Assembly: GCA_015493525.1 (NCBI GenBank)
Contig: WGCY01000039.1
Coordinates: forward strand, 1-64,000
Reading direction: 5' to 3'
DNA: 64,000 bases
Origin: Bacteroidales bacterium
GTDB taxonomy: Bacteria; Bacteroidota; Bacteroidia; Bacteroidales; F082
Below the pieces are notes generated by a model. It saw only the letters and a list, made by a program, of their open reading frames with translations. It did not search any database and was not told the DNA's origin. This document shows, one piece after another, positions 36,360 to 45,347 of this stretch. Position 1 is the stretch's first letter, and each line of letters starts with the position of its first letter. Made by a program: the position numbers and the translations under genes.

Positions 36360-37304
36360 CTATTCCTTCAATTTTGCATCCGTCAGGTTAAAAGGGGCAT
36401 CAGGAATTTGGATTTTGTACGTTTTATGATGGGAATTTCGCAGCGAAGTCCTGCGCAGCCACGGATTGAAATACTTCAGCAACTTATAGGATATTCCGTG
36501 TTTTTGGGCAAAGACAGCCCAGTCTTTTACGGCACCTTTCACTTCAACTACATGTGTGGGAATGACCGGATATTCCTGCGACGGCTCGATATAAAAACCG
36601 TATTTCTCCGGATTCTCAAAGATCATTTTTAACGCCAGCATGCGATAGATGTACCGCGATGTTTCACCTGCAACCAGCAAATCATAAAAAGATTTTGTCT
36701 TTTGTTGCTTCAAAAAACGGTCAATCCGTTTTTGTCCGGCGTTATAACTCGCTACCACCAGTGTCCAGCTCCCAAACCGGCTGTAAGATTTTTTTAAAAA
36801 ACGGCAGGCAGCCCGTGTTGATTTTTCCACACTGTAACGCTCATCGACCTCTTTGTCAACCTCCAGGCCATATTCTTTTGCCGTTGACCTCAGCAATTGC
36901 CAGTAACCGACAGCATGTGCAGGAGAAGTAACATTGCGCAACCCACTCTCCACAAGGGGCATATAACGAAAATCCAAAGGGATGCCCCGATTGGCCAAAA
37001 TGGTATCAATCATCGGCAGCCAGCGATGTGCACGCTTGATGAGCTGTAATGTGGAAGAGTGCCAGTAAGTATTCACCGAAAGCTCCCGGTCAAGGGCTTC
37101 ACGGACATAAAAGATATCGAGGGGGACAGGCTCTCCGGCAAAGCTCAATGTGTCGGGAATGGCCAGCGGGACAATCTTGTAGTACTGCTTGTTCGTACCC
37201 GGAGAACTCACATCCCTGTATTTTTTCTGATATACCACACTACTGATAATCAATACGATAACCAGCAACAAGAGAAGAAAATATGAGCGGTTTCTGTTCA
37301 TCAT
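36360..37304 (-). CDS. Membrane-bound lytic murein transglycosylase (MltD-like)
   Basis: Cleaves peptidoglycan with formation of 1,6-anhydro-muramic acid. Start MMNRNRSYFLLLLLVIVLII puts a signal anchor first; a longer reading would add hydrophobic nonsense overlapping the promoter. The SLT domain spans ~110-230, with the catalytic Glu in MPLVESGLRN (~121) and AVGYWQLLRSTAKEYGL and VVASYNAGQKRI behind it. The C-terminal ~60 residues (VVEVKGAVKDWAVFAQKHGIS) resemble one LysM-like repeat. At 314 residues it is shorter than E. coli MltD. Upstream of uvrA on the same strand. Confidence 0.88.
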   Translation of the reverse strand: MMNRNRSYFLLLLLVIVLIISSVVYQKKYRDVSSPGTNKQYYKIVPLAIPDTLSFAGEPVPLDIFYVREALDRELSVNTYWHSSTLQLIKRAHRWLPMIDTILANRGIPLDFRYMPLVESGLRNVTSPAHAVGYWQLLRSTAKEYGLEVDKEVDERYSVEKSTRAACRFLKKSYSRFGSWTLVVASYNAGQKRIDRFLKQQKTKSFYDLLVAGETSRYIYRMLALKMIFENPEKYGFYIEPSQEYPVIPTHVVEVKGAVKDWAVFAQKHGISYKLLKYFNPWLRRTSLRNSHHKTYKIQIPDAPFNLTDAKLKE

Positions 37305-37319
37305 TTTGTTGGTTAATGG

Positions 37320-37327
37320 CAAAGGTA
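37320..37327 (-). promoter_or_regulatory. -7 promoter box of the lytic transglycosylase gene
   Basis: Minus-strand TACCTTTG (TAnnTTTG type), 15 bases upstream of the ATG at 37304, which favours that start over the longer reading. Confidence 0.45.
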
Positions 37328-37409
37328 CAAAAACGCAAAGTGCAAAAGACAAAATATACTTCTCAAAAACAAACTTTTTAACAACAAGTCTTATCCCGGA
37401 CTCCGGTTA

Positions 37410-37955
37410 TTAAAAAGGGCTATCAAAACCGCTGAAAAAGGGAGCTGTTTTATCTTTTTCTGACAAAATGGGTTTCTCCGTCAGCTGCCAGTCAATTTGC
37501 AGGTCAGGGTCATCCCAGCGGATGCTTCCCTCTGAGGTTTTATTGTAAACGTTGGTACATTTATAAAAAAATACCGTGTTGTCTTCCAATGTTAAAAAAC
37601 CGTGGCCAAATCCGGGCGGAACCCAGTACATCCATTTGTTTTTGTCTGTTAAAACAACGGAAGCCCACTCACCAAAAGTGGGTGAATTTTTGCGCAAGTC
37701 AACCGCCACATCCAAAACGGAACCATACATCACCCGCACCAGCTTCCCCTGCGTGAACGGCGGTTTTTGAAAATGCAGGCCGCGCAGCACCCCTTTCATG
37801 GATTTGGATTCGTTGTCCTGCACAAAATTCTGGTCTATGCCGAGTTTCAGAAAAGTCTCTTTATTATACGATTCAAAAAAATAGCCCCGTTCATCTTCAA
37901 ATACTTTGGGTTTCAAAATATACAAATCGGGGATTTTTGTTTTTACTATTTCCAT
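37410..37955 (-). CDS. rfbC: dTDP-4-dehydrorhamnose 3,5-epimerase
   Basis: Third enzyme of dTDP-L-rhamnose synthesis. The start is ATG 37955 (MEIVKTKIPDLYILKPKVF), giving 181 residues, the standard size. FEDERGYFFESYN, the catalytic LRGLHFQKPPFTQGKLVRV (with the His) and WVPPGFGHGFL are diagnostic cupin-fold RmlC motifs. The partner genes rfbA, rfbB and rfbD are not nearby, so rhamnose genes are scattered in this genome or lie outside the window. Confidence 0.94.
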   Translation of the reverse strand: MEIVKTKIPDLYILKPKVFEDERGYFFESYNKETFLKLGIDQNFVQDNESKSMKGVLRGLHFQKPPFTQGKLVRVMYGSVLDVAVDLRKNSPTFGEWASVVLTDKNKWMYWVPPGFGHGFLTLEDNTVFFYKCTNVYNKTSEGSIRWDDPDLQIDWQLTEKPILSEKDKTAPFFSGFDSPF

Positions 37956-38072
37956 GAATATAAAATTTGAAGTAAAAATACGGATTTTTAGGGAAAGAGA
38001 AGACGGTATTTTCCGGCATTCATCGAAGATCAAAGAAAACAAGGACTGGATATTGCTGATTTTGGGGGAGTA

Positions 38073-38858
38073 TTATACTAATTTAATTTGTTTCTTTATT
38101 TCTTCCAGTTCCTTTTTCAGTTTTACTTTCATCTCTCTGAAATATACATCCCAGTTATCAATGGCAATAATCTCTTTATAGGTATAACTATTCTTTATTG
38201 ATTCGATTTCCTCTTCCAGTTCTTTTATACGAATACGAAGTTTTTTAATTTTTGCCATCAGCAATTCTTTTTCCAAAACAGTATCTGAAACAGACTGAAA
38301 GTAATGGCCTTTTTCCAAACGGGTGAGGATCTCGGTAACCTTTTTCAGGTCGTTGAGGTCATAGGCTTTTTTCAACGAAATAAACATTTTCTCCGCCTCT
38401 TCTTTAAGTTTTTCGCTCACTTTATCCGGGTGGCATAAGAGTGTTGCCTTACGGAATCTCTTTTTAAGCTCCTTCTTTTCTTCACCATTTAGTTTATGTT
38501 TTGGCTTTTTTCTTGCTATGCGAATGTGTTTTCGGTATCTTTCTTCATCTCTTTTGGCCTCTTCATATTTTTTTTGATCTACCCGGTATAAAATCATCCG
38601 TAATCTTAATATTTCCATTAATATCGAGCCAAGTTCACGGGTATGACGATAGTGAAAATCAGATAAAAACTTCTCAAGCTCAATCTTTTCATTGTCAGTG
38701 GTATGAAGTTGATTCTCCAGGATTTTGAGCTCCCGTTTTAATCCGGCTACCTCTGTGCTCGTATCGACGATAATGCCTTGCTTAGGTGCCAGGAACCTTT
38801 GAATTTTCGCAAGAACACCTGATAATCTTCTAAATATTGGATTCTTCATTATTCCCAT
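38073..38858 (-). CDS. Coiled-coil protein with a central J domain
   Basis: A 261-residue soluble protein. Residues ~35-110 and ~190-261 are charged coiled coil (LKRELKILENQLHTTDNEKIE; AKIKKLRIRIKELEEEIESI). Between them ~127-180 is a J-domain-like helix pair with HPD at 143-145 (KRFRKATLLCHPDKVSEKL), the tripeptide that stimulates Hsp70 ATPase. A DnaK partner role is inferred from HPD alone. Its start overlaps the end of the TPR gene by 29 bases, so the two are co-translated. AT-rich relative to flanking housekeeping genes. Confidence 0.75.
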   Translation of the reverse strand: MGIMKNPIFRRLSGVLAKIQRFLAPKQGIIVDTSTEVAGLKRELKILENQLHTTDNEKIELEKFLSDFHYRHTRELGSILMEILRLRMILYRVDQKKYEEAKRDEERYRKHIRIARKKPKHKLNGEEKKELKKRFRKATLLCHPDKVSEKLKEEAEKMFISLKKAYDLNDLKKVTEILTRLEKGHYFQSVSDTVLEKELLMAKIKKLRIRIKELEEEIESIKNSYTYKEIIAIDNWDVYFREMKVKLKKELEEIKKQIKLV

Positions 38859-39483
38859 AACCGGAATTATTGTTTTTTAAATTGATATAATACTGAAAAT
38901 CAGAATAAGCACCCGTTAGATCACCAAGGGCCTTTTTTGCGTTATTACGATTGTTATAAGCATTTGCGTAGTTAGGATCAATCTCTATAGCCCTGGTATA
39001 ATCTTCGATAGCCTCCGTATATTTACCTGAATCGAATTTTGCAACCCCACGGTTATTTAAAGCAAAAGTGAATTGTGGATTAATTTCTATGGCTTTGGTA
39101 TAATCTTCTATGGCGCCCTCATAATCTTTTAAATCATACCTCGCAATGCCACGGTTGTTCAATGCAAGAGAAAAAGAAGGATTAAGTTCTATGGCTTTTC
39201 CAAAATCGTTGATAGCCTTTTCATATTCTTTTAAATCATAATTCGATACGCCCCGATAATAATAACCCTGGGCATAGTCCGGAACAATAGCTATAGCCTT
39301 CGTAAAATCGGCCACAGCACCCTGAAAATCTTCCGAATCATATTTTTCAAAGCCCTGGTTAAAATAATATTCCGCCCGCTCCATGAGAATTTTATTCGTT
39401 AATTCGATGGAAACTGAAACATTCTCAATGTTCATTGGAATGAGAGGAATAAGCGAAAAACTTTCTGAATCGGTCTTTTTCAT
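38830..39483 (-). CDS. TPR repeat protein
   Basis: A 217-residue protein made of about five tandem 34-residue tetratricopeptide repeats (units such as ALNNRGIARYDLKDYEGAI and ALNNRGVAKFDSGKYTEAI) after a ~45-residue N-terminal segment. I chose ATG 39483 (MKKTDSES); the only longer start is a TTG overlapping the upstream stop. No signal peptide or TM. The repeats resemble each other at DNA level with a 102-base period, suggesting recent duplication. Protein-binding scaffold, partner unknown; neighbours are a J-domain protein and a CysQ-like protein. Confidence 0.8.
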   Translation of the reverse strand: MKKTDSESFSLIPLIPMNIENVSVSIELTNKILMERAEYYFNQGFEKYDSEDFQGAVADFTKAIAIVPDYAQGYYYRGVSNYDLKEYEKAINDFGKAIELNPSFSLALNNRGIARYDLKDYEGAIEDYTKAIEINPQFTFALNNRGVAKFDSGKYTEAIEDYTRAIEIDPNYANAYNNRNNAKKALGDLTGAYSDFQYYINLKNNNSGYGNNEESNI

Positions 39484-39530
39484 TTGAATTATTTTATAAG
39501 CGTAAAATTTGTTTATCAATATCTTAGTTA

Positions 39531-40376
39531 TCAATATCGGGTTCCTTCATTTATAAATTCTCTATCTTCCTTTTTCTCTAAATCAACATTGTCATTTTCA
39601 AAATTATTTTTTGCAATGAATGCCGGAAATTTTAAATCTTTGGTGTTGTAAGACAAAGGCAATATTCCGTCTTTTTTTGTTATCATATATCCGCTGGCAG
39701 TTATTAATGCATCAAATGCAGCGATATCCCATTCCATTACAGTGCTAAAATGAGGATAATAATCGTATTTTCCTTCGGCTATTCCACAAAAATTCATGGG
39801 GCTGTCATCGACAATTTCTTTAATAGCTCCCTTTTTATAATCTTTAAAATCCTTAAGGAACTTTTCGGTTTTGTAATTCATAGGTTGCCTATTCTTGAGA
39901 ATTGTAAAGAAAAGTCCTTCAATGGGTTTCTTTATCATGTTTTGCCTTTTCAAAAGTGATGCCACATTTAAATTTGGGTCAAAGTCTATTCCTTTTATTT
40001 TATAAGACCGGGCGTCCTTGGCGATATACATTTCACTTTTTTCGGGTGCGACAATCACTCCCAAAACAGGTCTTTGGTTTTCAATTTTTGTAACCGTAAA
40101 GAGGTAGTCATCTTTACCTTCCCTTAAATTTTTCTTACCCAGAAGCGGGGCAATTATCCAAAACCGATTCCAATATTTACGACATTCAAAATCGGGCCTG
40201 TCAAATTTAGAAACTACTGGCAGGTTAGTTTTCAAAGCAATGTTTTTAAGTTCTTCATAGCAATATAATTCGCATTTTTTGGCGGCTGGATAATTCATTC
40301 CATATTTCTTTTTTGTTTTGAGAATGATATGCCCGGCATTTAATGCATGTTTAGTAACTGTTTCAAATTCATTCAT
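39531..40376 (-). CDS. CysQ/inositol-monophosphatase-like protein without metal ligands
   Basis: A 281-residue protein from ATG 40376 (MNEFETVTKHALNAGHIIL). It aligns by eye along CysQ (3'(2'),5'-bisphosphate nucleotidase): YWNRFWIIAPLLGKKNL matches the YW-x-x-YWLVDPLDGTKEF region, RPVLGVIVAPEKSEMYIA matches KPILGVVYAP, and EWDIAAFDALITASG matches the C-terminal WD-x-A motif. But the metal-binding acids are lost: DPLDG is APLLG (Ala76, Leu79) and the SEE motif is SKF (57-58). Only the distal Asp217 remains. Likely not a phosphatase; a binding or scaffold role is inferred. First gene of an operon with the TPR and J-domain genes. Confidence 0.7.
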   Translation of the reverse strand: MNEFETVTKHALNAGHIILKTKKKYGMNYPAAKKCELYCYEELKNIALKTNLPVVSKFDRPDFECRKYWNRFWIIAPLLGKKNLREGKDDYLFTVTKIENQRPVLGVIVAPEKSEMYIAKDARSYKIKGIDFDPNLNVASLLKRQNMIKKPIEGLFFTILKNRQPMNYKTEKFLKDFKDYKKGAIKEIVDDSPMNFCGIAEGKYDYYPHFSTVMEWDIAAFDALITASGYMITKKDGILPLSYNTKDLKFPAFIAKNNFENDNVDLEKKEDREFINEGTRY

Positions 40377-40515
40377 TATGATTTCTATTAAGCTGAACAG
40401 ATAATTTATGGTCGTTTCTGTTGAACACATTTTAAAAAAGAGGTTCAGAAGTACGGGCTTCTAAAAACAGACATAAATATCTACTAAAAAAATGTGTTGT
40501 GACCCTTATGGATTT

Positions 40516-40728
40516 TTAAATGCTTTTATTCCGGAAAACAAGCCGCTTTGTCCACTCATTTTCCATTTGCATAAGCTGATTGAATTTTTCAATTTGGTTA
40601 CCATGGAAACCATTACCTGTTTTCAGGGACTCTGCATTTTGGATTGACTCTACCATAATTACAATTTTAAAAGTTGTACTTAAAATAGAAGTCATTAGCA
40701 CCTTCAGGCAATTAACAGCAGACTTCAT
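40516..40728 (-). CDS. Short hypothetical ORF
   Basis: A 70-residue open frame, or ~47 residues if started at a second ATG (MVESIQNAESLKTGNGF). No family recognised and no clear promoter. It points the same way as the CysQ-like gene, 139 bases upstream of it. The tail IEKFNQLMQMENEWTKRLVF is polar and helical. It may be a real small gene or a remnant of the decayed mobile element next to it. Confidence 0.25.
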   Translation of the reverse strand: MKSAVNCLKVLMTSILSTTFKIVIMVESIQNAESLKTGNGFHGNQIEKFNQLMQMENEWTKRLVFRNKSI

Positions 40729-40846
40729 TACCGATACAAAATTACGATAAAGTACTGAGAACAGGTTAGAATAAATTATAATTTTTGTCTTTTTTCTTTC
40801 CTATTCTTGCCATTACAAATTATTGTTAACCTTAAATTTTATTGTA

Positions 40847-41369
40847 ATGGAAGTAATCACTTTTTCTTCAAAAGCATTTCAACGGGGGAACAACCATCTT
40901 CTGGCAGATAGACACCCAAAACCGCATCCGCACAGGAAAACTCATTAAATATGACCCCCTTACGGGGAAAAGAATCAAAAAGCCTTTTCCTGCCACCACC
41001 TGGGCCCACAGCCTCCTTTATAAAGAAGGTTATAACCTATCACAGTGCCTTTTCGGTGAGTACCTGCTCGCTGAGGTCCCCGGTGCACCGGTGGCCATTG
41101 TGGAAAGCGAAAAAACTGCGGTCATTGCCCAGGCAAAACTTCCCGATTACATCTGGCTAGCCACCGGAAGCCTCACCGAGTTTAAACCTTCAAAGCTCAA
41201 CATCCTGAAAAACCGTATAGTAGTTGCCTTCCCCGACCTCGGCGGATGCGAAAAATGGCAAAAAGCCACTGCTTCCCTCAACTTCCCCATCATTGTTTCC
41301 GAATACCTCGAACAACACGCCACCGATGCCCAAAGAAAACAAGGGCTGGATATTGCGGATTTTTTGTAA
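40847..41369 (+). pseudogene. Ruin of a mobile-element gene: DUF6371 C-terminal part joined to an HTH-gene start
   Basis: The frame from ~40857 to the stop at 41369 encodes the C-terminal part of a DUF6371 (TOPRIM-like) protein: IFWQIDTQNRIRTGKLIKYD, APVAIVESEKTAVIAQ, YIWLATGSL and VVAFPDLGG. It has no start of its own; a stop lies directly upstream at 40854. In another frame an ATG at 40847 gives MEVITFSSKAFQ, which is how many Bacteroidota excisionase-like HTH proteins begin. The two appear fused by a deletion that removed everything between, leaving a scar of an integrative element. Confidence 0.65.
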
Positions 41370-41569
41370 GAAGCTTGTGTAACTCTAATTTTGAATGGCC
41401 GAATTTCGGGGAAGATGACATTCCAATCAAGTTTTGATATAATCTACGAAAACAATGTTATTTTTGTCATGAGAGAAGTTTTTTTTGTTTGCACCTCAAA
41501 ATTAATTGAGTTACTGGATTTCTTTCTCTCTTTTTTTACCCTTTTGTTAATCGTTTAGAACGCTATTGA

Positions 41570-41722
41570 TTTGAAATATTAAAAGATACCGGATTTGAAG
41601 TTATCGATACCTTTCAAACTATTTTTGGAAGAACAGATGAAATAGTTAGTGAGCAAAAAACTTTGGTTGGATATGGACAAGGTAGTTTTATCGTTATAAA
41701 GGCTCAAAGAAAATTAAAATAA
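41570..41722 (+). pseudogene. C-terminal remnant of a SAM-dependent methyltransferase
   Basis: Fifty codons (ILKDTGFEVIDTFQTIF … [18 protein letters not shown]) follow an in-frame TGA and end with TAA at 41720-41722. Pattern LL-x-x-x-GF … TIFG … GYG-x-GSFVVIKA is the usual end of class I SAM methyltransferases of the UbiE-like type. The N-terminal Rossmann part is absent; the 200 bases before hold no recognisable coding sequence. It lies 26 bases before the aldolase gene on the same strand. Confidence 0.55.
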
Positions 41723-41748
41723 CCAATTTAAAAATAGGAGAAAAAATC

Positions 41749-42801
41749 ATGTTAAAAGAAATAACAAAAATTTTAGGGGATGAAGCTGAAAATCTTCTTC
41801 AACACAAATGTATTGTTTCAAAAGAAAACTTACATTTACCAAATAATAATTTTATTGATGAAATTTTAAGCCAGTCAGACAGACCAATACCTGTTCTGCG
41901 TAATTTACAAACTATTTACAATCATGGAAGACTCGCCAACACGGGTTACCTGTCGATTTTACCGGTAGACCAGGGAGTAGAACATAGTGCCGGGGCATCG
42001 TTTGCTCCTAATCCAATTTATTTCGATCCTGAGAATATTGTAAAGTTGGCTATCAATGGTGGTTGTAATGCCGTTGTTTCCACACTCGGCGTGCTTGGTT
42101 CTGTTGCACGAAAATATGCACACAAAATTCCTTTTATTGTCAAACTAAACCATAATGAGTTATTAACTTATCCTGAAAGTTACGATCAGATTTTATTCGC
42201 AGATGTAGATCAGGCTTTCAATATGGGAGCAGTTGGTATTGGCGCAACAATATTTTTTGGTTCAGAAAAGAGTGACAAACAGATTCAAGAAATTTCAAAG
42301 GTTTTCAAGCATGCTCATCAGCTGGGACTTGTAACCGTTTTATGGGCCTATTTGCGTAATCCTGCTTTTAAAACAAAAGAGGCTGATTATCATCTTTCGG
42401 CTGACTTAACCGGGCAAGCAAATCATCTTGGTGTTACTATAGAAGCCGATATTATTAAACAAAAACAACCTATCAATAACGGCGGATACCTTGCCGTTAA
42501 TTTTGGAAGAACAGACAAAAAAATATATTCTGAATTGACTACGAATCATCCCATTGATCTAACACGTTATCAGGTTATAAATTGTTATATGGGCAGGGTA
42601 GGCTTAATTAATTCTGGCGGAGCTTCCACTGGAGAAAATGATTTGCAAGAGATTGTTAAAACAGCTGTTATTAATAAACGAGCAGGAGGAATGGGCTTAA
42701 TTTCTGGCAGAAAAGTTTTTCAAAAAAATATGGATGAGGGGGTGAGATTATTAAACATTATTCAAAATATATATTTATGTCAAGAAATAACTATTGCATA
42801 A
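41749..42801 (+). CDS. fbaB: Class I fructose-bisphosphate aldolase (DhnA/FbaB type)
   Basis: Schiff-base aldolase that cleaves or forms fructose 1,6-bisphosphate. The 350-residue protein has the FbaB landmarks: [20 protein letters not shown] near 70, [11 protein letters not shown] near 130, [22 protein letters not shown]-type sequence near 155 and the C-terminal [14 protein letters not shown] and [13 protein letters not shown]. Unlike most genes here it has a canonical Shine-Dalgarno sequence (AGGAGA) eight bases before ATG and is AT-rich. Gene ruins lie on both sides, which points to acquired DNA. Confidence 0.92.
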   Translation: MLKEITKILGDEAENLLQHKCIVSKENLHLPNNNFIDEILSQSDRPIPVLRNLQTIYNHGRLANTGYLSILPVDQGVEHSAGASFAPNPIYFDPENIVKLAINGGCNAVVSTLGVLGSVARKYAHKIPFIVKLNHNELLTYPESYDQILFADVDQAFNMGAVGIGATIFFGSEKSDKQIQEISKVFKHAHQLGLVTVLWAYLRNPAFKTKEADYHLSADLTGQANHLGVTIEADIIKQKQPINNGGYLAVNFGRTDKKIYSELTTNHPIDLTRYQVINCYMGRVGLINSGGASTGENDLQEIVKTAVINKRAGGMGLISGRKVFQKNMDEGVRLLNIIQNIYLCQEITIA

Positions 42802-42828
42802 TAGTATTGATCAAAAATTTATTAACAA

Positions 42829-43096
42829 ATGATACATTCAACTAATAATTCCTTATCAGGAAAGATTGCTGATTTTATAGAGATAAATAAAAAATTTCAT
42901 GAATACAAAGAAACAACTATTGATCCGCAAGATAAAGCTTTAATAAGTCCTGCTGAAGGGAAAATTGTAAATATCGGGAGTATTGATAATCAAGAGGTGT
43001 TGGATTTCAAAACACAATAAAAAAGTATTATTAGGGGAACTTATTGGAAATCAGTATAAACAATTTATAGGCGGACAATACATTAATATTTATTAA
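42829..43096 (+). pseudogene. Phosphatidylserine decarboxylase remnant with a frameshift
   Basis: A 63-residue frame (MIHSTNNSLSGKIADF … ALISPAEGKIVNIGSIDN) matches the N-terminal part of phosphatidylserine decarboxylase around the SPAEGKI stretch, then stops. Shifting frame near 43000 continues the homology: ISKHNKKVLLGELIGNQYK … GGQYINIY, ending at TAA 43094-43096. The catalytic LGST region and the rest are missing. So the gene carries a frameshift and has lost its 3' half. It follows the aldolase gene by 27 bases. Confidence 0.65.
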
Positions 43097-43149
43097 TATT
43101 TTTATCATGAAAAACAAAAAGCCAAGCTGACATGATAAAAGGAATAGCT

Positions 43150-44667
43150 ATGAACCATCGAAAGTTATTTATAACTGTTTTCCTACTATTCAGTATTATT
43201 TCTTTCCAACTTAATGCACAGTGCGTTATCAATGGACCCTATCTGATTGAACCGGGTGACACGATTATGACAATTCGCTGGGAACTTAATAAAAAAGGCG
43301 ATTATTATGTTGAATACGGAAAGGACACGTTAAAAACCCAAAAACAGGCACTTCATATAAGAGGAACTAAATACGGAGGATACCTTTATGAGGTTCAACT
43401 ACGGAACCTGAAGGAAAGAAGCCTTTATTTCTATCGTCTTGCCGGTCGGGCTGACCCTGCATGGTACCAATTCCGAACTTTCGGGGATAATCAGAAAAAA
43501 ATAACTTTTGTTGCGATGGGTGACAGCAGAAGCCACCCGGGGATTTTTAAAAAAATAATGGAAGAAGCGGATAGTGTAAACCCTGATTTTTTTATCAGTA
43601 TGGGAGACCTGGTTGAGTCGGGAGGGAATTATAAACAGTGGCATGATTTCTTTTTTTCCGTTGTTAAGGGTTATGTAGGATCAATACCTATCGTCAGCAC
43701 ACTTGGAGACCACGAAGGTTCCGGAGATAACGGTGAGCTGTTCCGGTATTACCTTCGCAAAAACCAACCTGTTGACAAACAATGGTTTTCTTTTGACTAT
43801 GGAATTGCCCATTTTATCTCACTTGATTATCGCCATCCCAACGACAAAGAAATGATTAACTGGTTTATCAAGAATATCACTTCTTCAGGAAAAAAATGGA
43901 ATTTCGTGTTTATGCACAGACCTTCATACAATTTCGGCGGACACCGTAGTTCATGGGGTAAGGGGATATGGCCCGAATTGTTCAGCAAATATCATGTGGA
44001 TATTGTTTTTGCAGGCCATTCCCATCTTTATGAACGGTTTTACCCCGTCCGCGAAAATGGCAAAGCTAATGCTGTAACATACATTACTACAGGCGGGGCC
44101 GGGGCCGGTTTATACCAATCGGTAAAAAACAAGCTTGTTTTAGCAAAAACTGAATCGGTCAACCATTTCGTGGTTATCAAAATAGATGGAAATAAACTGA
44201 CATTAAAAGCAATTAGAATGGATGGAACATTACTGGATAAAATGGAAATCATAAAAAAGAAAAACGGATATAACAATGATTATGAAGATCAGATTATTTC
44301 ACAGGATGAGTTGAATACTATAACATCACTTAATGTTGCCATATCAAAAGACCTGGCAACAATACCGGGTTACCAGAGTCCTGCAAAATATGAATTGCAG
44401 CTTCAGTCATATATTAATCAAAATATTCCTTTTTCTGTGACCCTGGATAAAGCGTCGGCCAACAGTTATAAGATGAAACCATACAATGACACACTAAAAG
44501 CCGGCGGGAAAATAAATACCGTACTGAATATCACCAGAACCAAGCCTATAACAATTTCAATCTGGAACGAAATAACCCCGGAACTACGATTAAAAATAAT
44601 CTTTGAATATAATTCCGAAGAAGACTCAATTATAGGCAAAGCACTAGATTACTGGCAAGAAAATTAA
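43150..44667 (+). CDS. Secreted metallophosphoesterase (purple acid phosphatase-like)
   Basis: A 505-residue exported phosphoesterase. From ATG 43150, MNHRKLFITVFLLFSIISF is a signal peptide ending LNAQ-C, which could be cut by signal peptidase I or II. After an N-terminal fibronectin-like part comes the metal-binding core: GDSRSH near 123, GDLVESGGN near 152, GDHEGSGDN near 186, MHRPSYNFGG near 255 and GHSHLYER near 288. The substrate is unknown; homologues hydrolyse phosphomonoesters or diesters. It stands alone after the gene ruins. Confidence 0.85.
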   Translation: MNHRKLFITVFLLFSIISFQLNAQCVINGPYLIEPGDTIMTIRWELNKKGDYYVEYGKDTLKTQKQALHIRGTKYGGYLYEVQLRNLKERSLYFYRLAGRADPAWYQFRTFGDNQKKITFVAMGDSRSHPGIFKKIMEEADSVNPDFFISMGDLVESGGNYKQWHDFFFSVVKGYVGSIPIVSTLGDHEGSGDNGELFRYYLRKNQPVDKQWFSFDYGIAHFISLDYRHPNDKEMINWFIKNITSSGKKWNFVFMHRPSYNFGGHRSSWGKGIWPELFSKYHVDIVFAGHSHLYERFYPVRENGKANAVTYITTGGAGAGLYQSVKNKLVLAKTESVNHFVVIKIDGNKLTLKAIRMDGTLLDKMEIIKKKNGYNNDYEDQIISQDELNTITSLNVAISKDLATIPGYQSPAKYELQLQSYINQNIPFSVTLDKASANSYKMKPYNDTLKAGGKINTVLNITRTKPITISIWNEITPELRLKIIFEYNSEEDSIIGKALDYWQEN

Positions 44668-45347
44668 AGAACAAGAAATTATAATTCGTCAATTAATGTT
44701 TAACTTTGGACTTGAAACAATACTTGTTTTCTGTGACACAATTTCATCGTAATCACCGATACAATATGACCGAAATATTCAAGCAGAAAGATATATAGGA
44801 TGTTAGGTTTTTTTTGGGGGGGGGGTAAACTAAATTCTGTTTGGTTAAACAATTTATTGAATTCAAAGGCACTATTATGCTTATTAATACTGTTAATAAC
44901 TTTCTATGTACAAGGCCCCGAATGGCCAGACCGTTATTAAAAAAGTTCTTAATACATGAAAAAATAGGCTTGGAGAGTATTTAAAAAAAGAAACAAAGTA
45001 TTGCCCGTAGCCTGTTTTTTCGCTAAGAAATCGTTTGCAGACATGCAGAAGAAAAGGAATTTGCCTTTTTCTGGTAATTTTTCATAAATTATTTCATTGG
45101 CGTTATAACATCTTAACAATAAATAAATTAACACTAAAATTGGCTTTATTATACCCTGTTTTCTCATTTGTTTATGTTAAAGCCATATGGCCGGTTCCGT
45201 CCTGAAAACAACTGGAATTTCTTATCTTTGGACTACTTTTCAGCTTATCTCTCAAAACGGTAAAAACAGTTGGCACTACCATTCCAAAAGGGAAAGGAAC
45301 CAAGAGTTTTACGAAAGTCTTTTGACACCACTTCAAACAGAAAGAAT
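44668..45347. other. Long intergenic region with a poly-T/poly-G tract
   Basis: No gene was found in this ~680-base AT-rich gap. Its main feature is a homopolymer pair at 44808-44825, eight T followed by ten G. The gltB promoter lies near the right end. The short open frames in it do not resemble known proteins. Confidence 0.6.
45223..45230 (+). promoter_or_regulatory. -7 promoter box of gltBD
   Basis: TATCTTTG (TAnnTTTG type), 117 bases before the ATG chosen for gltB, implying a long leader. No hairpin strong enough to call a riboswitch was seen. Confidence 0.4.

Noticed and set aside
39484-39534. Upstream TTG start for the TPR gene
   Set aside because: It overlaps the stop of the CysQ-like gene and adds residues without TPR character; an ATG at 39483 is available.
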